Assembly (NCBI GenBank): GCA_903941145.1 | Contig: CAJANQ010000455.1 | Location: 1 to 8,105 of the forward strand | Source of the DNA: an uncultured Actinomycetes bacterium | GTDB taxonomy: Bacteria; Actinomycetota; Acidimicrobiia; Acidimicrobiales; Microtrichaceae | DNA: 8,105 nt | Direction: 5' to 3' | In this document: in pieces, positions 4,388 through 8,105 of the stretch | How the letters are laid out: every line of letters starts with the position of its first letter | Position numbering within the stretch: position 1 is the stretch's first letter | Program-made: the position numbers and the translations under genes | Notes under the pieces: generated by a model | What the model was told of the DNA's origin: nothing | Databases searched by the model: none | The model's input: only the letters and a program-made list of their open reading frames with translations

Positions 4388-6862
4388 ATGGGTGACTCTG
4401 GACTCTTCATCGGTGAGCAGCTCGACGCAGACGGGGCCCGCAACGGCGAGGCCGTGCGGCTCGACCCCAACGACCTGACGACGCACGGCGTGATCGTCGG
4501 CATGACCGGCTCCGGCAAGACCGGCCTGGCCATCTCGCTCATGGAAGAGGTCCTGTCCTCCGGCGTACCGATCATCGCGATCGACCCCAAGGGCGACCTC
4601 ACCAACCTGCTCCTCACCTTCCCCGAGCTGCGGCCCGAGGACTTCGCCCCGTGGGTGCCGGAGGGCGGCGACCCCGCCACCGTGGCCGCCGACTGGACCA
4701 AGGGGCTGGCCGACTGGGGCATCGGACCGGAGCGCATCGCCGAGTTCCGCCAGAACGTGCGCATGGGCGTGTACACGCCGGGCTCGACCTCGGCGACGCC
4801 GCTCAACCTGGTGGGCACGCTCGCTGCACCGACCAACGCCGACGAGGAGTCCCTCAATGCCGAGATCGGCGCGCTCACCTCGGGGCTGCTCGGCATGGTG
4901 GGCATCACCGGCGACCCGCTCGCCAGCCCCGAGCACCTGCTGATCTCCAACATCGTCCACCACGCCTGGTCGGCCGGGCAGTCGCTCGACCTGGCCACGC
5001 TGCTGGCGCAGATCCAGGACCCGCCGATGCGCACGCTCGGCGTCATGGAGATCGACACGATCATCCCGGCCAAGGCCCGCACCGCGCTGGCCGTGAAGCT
5101 CAACGGCATGTTGGCCGCGCCGGTGTTCGCGGCATGGACCCAGGGGGCGCCGCTCGACATCGAGCAGCTCCTCTTCTCCCCCGACGGCCGGCCGAGCCTG
5201 TCGGTCATCGCCATCTCGCACCTGTCCGACGCCGAGCGGCAGATGGCGGTCAGCCGCATCCTGGCTGCGCTCGTCCGGTGGTTCCGCGGCCAGCCCGGCT
5301 CCGACCGGCTGCGGGCGCTCGTCTACCTCGACGAGGTCGCCGGCTACGCGCCGCCCACCTCCGAGCCCGCCACGAAGCAGCCGATCCTGACCATCCTCAA
5401 GCAGGCCCGTGCCTTCGGCGTCGGCATGGTGCTGGCCACCCAGAACCCGGTCGACCTGGACTACAAGGCCATGTCGAATGCCGGCACCTGGCTGGTGGGC
5501 CGCCTCCAGACCGAGCGCGACAAGGCCCGCCTCCTCGAGGGCATGTCGTCGGCCGCCGGCAACGTCGACGTGAAGGAGCTCGACGGCGCCATCTCTGGAC
5601 TGGCCAAGCGGCAGTTCTTCCTGCACCAGGCCAAGGGCGGCTCGCCCAAGAAGTTCGGCTCCCGCTGGGCAATGTCGTACCTGCGAGGTCCGGTGACCGG
5701 CCTGCAGCTCGCCGACCTTCCCGGCCGCGAGGAGATCGCCGCGGCCGCCGTCTCCCCCGCCGCTCCCGCCGAGACGGCCCCCGACGCCACGGAGGCAGCC
5801 CCAGGGGCCGAGGCCTCCACCCCTGCCGTCGACGACGCTCCCCCGGGCGTGGACACGGCCCCTCCCGGTGTCGACGCGGCTCCCGGGGTTGACGCCGTAC
5901 CTGGGACCGACGGCGCCGGTTCCACCACCGACGGGTCGGTCCACCCGCCCAAGGTCGCCGACGGCGTGCCGGTCCGCTTCATCGACCCCGCGGCACCCTG
6001 GGGCGCAGAGGTCGGTCTCGTCCCCGGCAGCACACGGTTCCAGGCCGGACTCGCACTGCGCGTCGGCCTCATGTTCGACGACCGCAAGGCCGACGTCCGC
6101 CAGGAGCAGGAGTGGGAGGCCGTCATCACGCCGCTCGGCGACTTCGTCGACGTGGCCGCGGCCGTCGCCGTCGACCACGACGACCGGGACCTGCTGACCG
6201 ACGCACCAGACGGTGCCCGCTACCTGCCGACGCCCGCCCGGATCGACACCAAGACCTTCTACACCGAGCTCTCCACCAAGCTGAAGGACCACCTGTCACG
6301 CACACTCACCATCGAGGTGCCCCACAACGCCGAGCTCAAGCTCTACGGCCGGCCCGACGAGACGCCCGAGGCGTTCGCCGCCCGTTGCGACGAGGCAGCC
6401 CAGACCGCGGCCGACGCCGAGGCCGAGAAGATCCGGGCCCGTCTCGCCGCCCGCATCGAGAAGCTGCGCGACGCCGTCGCCACCGCCGAGCAGAAGGCCG
6501 CCGGCGCCCAGGCCGCTGCGTCGGACACCAAGTCGACCGCGATGATGGACGGGCTCGGCACGCTCGTCACCGGGTTCCTCGGAGGCCGCAACCGGACCCG
6601 CGGCGTGGTGGCCGCGGCCAAGAAGGCGAAGACGGGGAACGACCGCGTGAACCGGGCCAACCAGCGGGCCGACGAGGCCGCCAACGCCGTCGAGGTGAAG
6701 GCCAACGACCTCGCCGCGCTCGAGGAGGAGCTGGCCAGCCAGCTCATCGCGATCGACGACAGGTGGCGCACCGCGGCCGAGGCCGTGCAGACCACCCAGA
6801 TCACGCTCTCGAAGACCGACGTCAGCGTGCGGATGCTCTCGCTGGTCTGGATCCCGGTCTGA
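4388..6862 (+). CDS. HerA/DUF87-type P-loop ATPase with C-terminal coiled coil
   Basis: 824 residues, no signal or membrane segment. The N-terminal ~445 residues form a HerA-FtsK superfamily ATPase: Walker A GMTGSGKT at 38-45, IDPKGD at 65-70, Walker B ALVYLDE at 310-316 (D315, E316), a sensor-like LATQNP at 349-354, and VGRLQTERDK at 370-379, whose R372 or R377 could act as an arginine finger. HerA-like ATPases assemble as hexamers and pump or translocate DNA, or couple to partner proteins. A Pro/Ala linker (451-521) with PGVD repeats follows, then a mixed segment (about 528-655) and a mostly helical coiled coil (about 660-800) broken by a Gly-rich hinge (about 721-741), ending in VRMLSLVWIPV. 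I recall this layout from a widespread bacterial family annotated only as ATP-binding protein. The ATG at 4388 has a weak upstream purine site (GCAGG, 4374-4378). No NurA-type nuclease lies nearby. ATPase call is firm; biological role unknown. Confidence 0.88.
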   Translation: MGDSGLFIGEQLDADGARNGEAVRLDPNDLTTHGVIVGMTGSGKTGLAISLMEEVLSSGVPIIAIDPKGDLTNLLLTFPELRPEDFAPWVPEGGDPATVAADWTKGLADWGIGPERIAEFRQNVRMGVYTPGSTSATPLNLVGTLAAPTNADEESLNAEIGALTSGLLGMVGITGDPLASPEHLLISNIVHHAWSAGQSLDLATLLAQIQDPPMRTLGVMEIDTIIPAKARTALAVKLNGMLAAPVFAAWTQGAPLDIEQLLFSPDGRPSLSVIAISHLSDAERQMAVSRILAALVRWFRGQPGSDRLRALVYLDEVAGYAPPTSEPATKQPILTILKQARAFGVGMVLATQNPVDLDYKAMSNAGTWLVGRLQTERDKARLLEGMSSAAGNVDVKELDGAISGLAKRQFFLHQAKGGSPKKFGSRWAMSYLRGPVTGLQLADLPGREEIAAAAVSPAAPAETAPDATEAAPGAEASTPAVDDAPPGVDTAPPGVDAAPGVDAVPGTDGAGSTTDGSVHPPKVADGVPVRFIDPAAPWGAEVGLVPGSTRFQAGLALRVGLMFDDRKADVRQEQEWEAVITPLGDFVDVAAAVAVDHDDRDLLTDAPDGARYLPTPARIDTKTFYTELSTKLKDHLSRTLTIEVPHNAELKLYGRPDETPEAFAARCDEAAQTAADAEAEKIRARLAARIEKLRDAVATAEQKAAGAQAAASDTKSTAMMDGLGTLVTGFLGGRNRTRGVVAAAKKAKTGNDRVNRANQRADEAANAVEVKANDLAALEEELASQLIAIDDRWRTAAEAVQTTQITLSKTDVSVRMLSLVWIPV
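5837..5911 (+). repeat. Short PGVD amino-acid repeats in the ATPase linker
   Basis: Residues 484-508 of the ATPase read as four units of 6-7 residues built on A-P(P)-G-V/T-D. The first three Val-Asp pairs use different Val codons (GTG, GTC, GTT), so the repeat is better kept in protein than in DNA. It lies in the unstructured linker between the ATPase core and the C-terminal half. Confidence 0.7.
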
Positions 6863-6889
6863 CCGACCGGCAGCACTGGTCGCCCAGGA

Positions 6890-6925
6890 GCACCGGCGCA
6901 GCCGAGGCGGTACTCGGAGCGGTGC
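6890..6925. terminator. Nested hairpin between convergent genes (candidate bidirectional terminator)
   Basis: GCACCG at 6890-6895 pairs with CGGTGC at 6920-6925. Inside it CCGAG at 6902-6906 pairs with CTCGG at 6913-6917, with a 6-base apical loop and an asymmetric 6/2 internal loop. It sits in the 69-base gap between the stops of the ATPase and GH43 genes, where a two-way terminator would be expected. There is no T-tract on either side, so intrinsic termination is not assured. Two other small dyads flank it: CCGGTC/GACCGG at 6854-6870 over the ATPase stop, and GTCAC/GTGAC at 6931-6946 over the GH43 stop. Confidence 0.35.
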
Positions 6926-6931
6926 GCAGCG

Positions 6932-8105
6932 TCACCGGTCCGTGACAGGCCTGCCGTCAGGGTCCCCAGCGCGTCGTCGACGCCGGCGGAGCCAGACGAA
7001 CGCCCCGACGGCCAGACCGAGCACGACCAGCACCCAGAACGCCGCCTTGAGCAGCGACCACTCGGTGTACTGCGCTCCGACCCGGCGCGGCACCGGGTCG
7101 CCGTCGGAGTACTTCAGCAGGTCCAGGTAGAGCCTGCGCTGGGCGTCCTGGCGGCCCGCCTGGCCGGGCAGGAACCCGTGGTGGACCATCCAGACTCCGC
7201 CCGGGTTGGCAAAGAACTCCTGGCCGCCCGGGCCGGTGTACTTCTCGGCCGACACCATCCAGGCCCGGTCGAGCGGCTTCGTGCACGGCCCGGCCACGGT
7301 CTGGCACAGGGCGATGCCCACGGCGTAGTCGGCGCTGTCCCAGTTGTTGGCCGAGTAGAAGAGCTCGTAGGTGTCCCCCACCTGCACCATGGACGGCCCC
7401 TCGACCACCAGGCCCTCCCACGGCTGGTCGTTGGTGATGAGCTCGTTCGGCGGACCAGCCACCGACAGCCCGTCCGGCGACAGCTGCTGCGAGTAGATCT
7501 TGGTCGGGAGCCCCTCGGAGTTCCCGTCCGCCTTCCACAACAGGTAGGGCGTGTCGCCGTCCACGAACGGGCTCGGGTCGATCGCACCGCCCTCGTCGAG
7601 CGGGCAGATGAACGGTCCCGGCGAGTCGTCGACGAACGGGCCCTCCGGCGCGCTGCCGAGCGCCCGCGAGATGCACTGCTTGCGGGGCTCGGCGAACCCC
7701 TGTGACGGCGCCGGGGTCGAGTAGTAGAGGACGAACTTGCCGTCGGGCCGGGCCCACACCGACGGCGCCCACTGGAACCCCTTGACGGTCCAGGACGGCA
7801 GGGCCGGCAGTGCGTCGCCCAGGTAGTCGCCGTTGAACGCGTCGCCGACCAGGATCCGTGTGACGGGCACGTTGGCCGTCGTGGTGTTCGTCGCGTAGAT
7901 GAAGAGCGCCTTGGGCTCGGCGAGCAGGAACGGGTCGGCGAAGTCCCCCGGGAAGATCGGTGTGCCGCCCACCAGTCCGCCGAGCAGGTCGAGCGGCACC
8001 TTGCGACGGCGCTTGGGGTCCGGCCCGATGGGCCCCTGCGTCGGCAGGCGCTCGCCCGGCACGACGACGGTCGTCGGTGGCGCCGACTGCCCTCCGGGGG
8101 CGGCG
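6932..8105 (-). CDS. GH43-like glycoside hydrolase with C-terminal membrane anchor (5' end outside window)
   Basis: At least 376 residues counted from an internal GTG at 8062; the frame stays open to the window edge and that GTG has no ribosome binding site, so the true start, probably with a signal peptide, lies beyond. The fold is the five-bladed propeller of GH43-type enzymes, which cleave arabinofuranosides, xylosides or galactosides. The three expected acidic residues are visible: D43 in FADPF (base), D162 in AIDPSPF (pKa modulator) and E221 in VEGPSM (acid). WAPSVW also matches the family. Cys pairs, including LCQTVAGPC, fit an extracellular location. Residues about 338-358 form a membrane helix, followed by six Arg and a short tail, so the catalytic domain should face outward and be tethered to the membrane. 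It converges on the ATPase gene. Fold confident; substrate cannot be read from the sequence, and a wall arabinan or galactan or an external plant glycan are both possible. Confidence 0.85.
   Translation of the reverse strand, partial: AAPGGQSAPPTTVVVPGERLPTQGPIGPDPKRRRKVPLDLLGGLVGGTPIFPGDFADPFLLAEPKALFIYATNTTTANVPVTRILVGDAFNGDYLGDALPALPSWTVKGFQWAPSVWARPDGKFVLYYSTPAPSQGFAEPRKQCISRALGSAPEGPFVDDSPGPFICPLDEGGAIDPSPFVDGDTPYLLWKADGNSEGLPTKIYSQQLSPDGLSVAGPPNELITNDQPWEGLVVEGPSMVQVGDTYELFYSANNWDSADYAVGIALCQTVAGPCTKPLDRAWMVSAEKYTGPGGQEFFANPGGVWMVHHGFLPGQAGRQDAQRRLYLDLLKYSDGDPVPRRVGAQYTEWSLLKAAFWVLVVLGLAVGAFVWLRRRRRRAGDPDGRPVTDR

Noticed and set aside
4169..6292. Continuation of the DUF4236 frame upstream through the whole ATPase gene, giving over 1000 codons
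   Set aside because: The extension is antisense to a well-conserved ATPase and has Gly/Arg/Val-rich composition; the DUF4236 domain begins exactly at the internal ATG at 4168.
4388..6862. HerA-NurA repair pair or a known HerA-based phage-defence system
   Set aside because: No NurA, SIR2, DUF4297 or other effector gene is in the window, and the ATPase fits a widespread family without such partners.

Overview
The window is uniformly high-GC DNA with long spurious antisense frames, as expected for an actinobacterium. A small DUF2510 membrane protein, an LPXTG-anchored surface protein with a very long Thr-rich stalk, and a DUF4236 protein together suggest Actinomycetota. The Thr-stalk/LPNTG architecture suggests an Acidimicrobiia-like lineage (for example Ilumatobacter or Microthrix relatives). 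That placement is inference; no rRNA or other marker gene is present.

Layout: (1) 21-431 (+), a small single-pass membrane protein with a C-terminal DUF2510 domain. (2) 493-3147 (+), an 884-aa secreted, sortase-anchored surface protein. It has a signal peptide, a DUF11-like N-terminal domain, about seven repeats that look like beta-propeller blades (most carrying a C-x8-C hairpin), a beta-rich domain, a ~110-residue Thr/Ser stalk and an LPNTG/TM/RRKK tail. (3) 3152-4168 (-), a DUF4236-TPR protein that converges on the surface protein with only 4 bases between the stop codons. (4) 4169-4387, a 219-bp divergent intergenic region with a G8 tract (minus strand) at one ribosome binding site and a short perfect inverted repeat. 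(5) 4388-6862 (+), an 824-aa HerA/DUF87-type ATPase with a PGVD-repeat linker and a C-terminal coiled coil. (6) 6863-6931, a convergent gap with a nested hairpin. (7) 6932-8105 (-), a GH43-like glycoside hydrolase with all three expected acidic residues and a C-terminal membrane anchor; its N-terminus lies beyond the window.

Three of the five genes (DUF2510, LPXTG protein, GH43) belong to the cell envelope: one faces inward from the membrane, one is covalently displayed on the wall, and one is tethered with its catalytic domain outside. The central divergent pair (DUF4236-TPR and HerA-like ATPase) is probably cytoplasmic and shares an upstream region, so the two may be co-regulated; their joint role is unknown. 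No mobile element, RNA gene or CRISPR array was seen. The least-described item is the cysteine-hairpin propeller in the surface protein.
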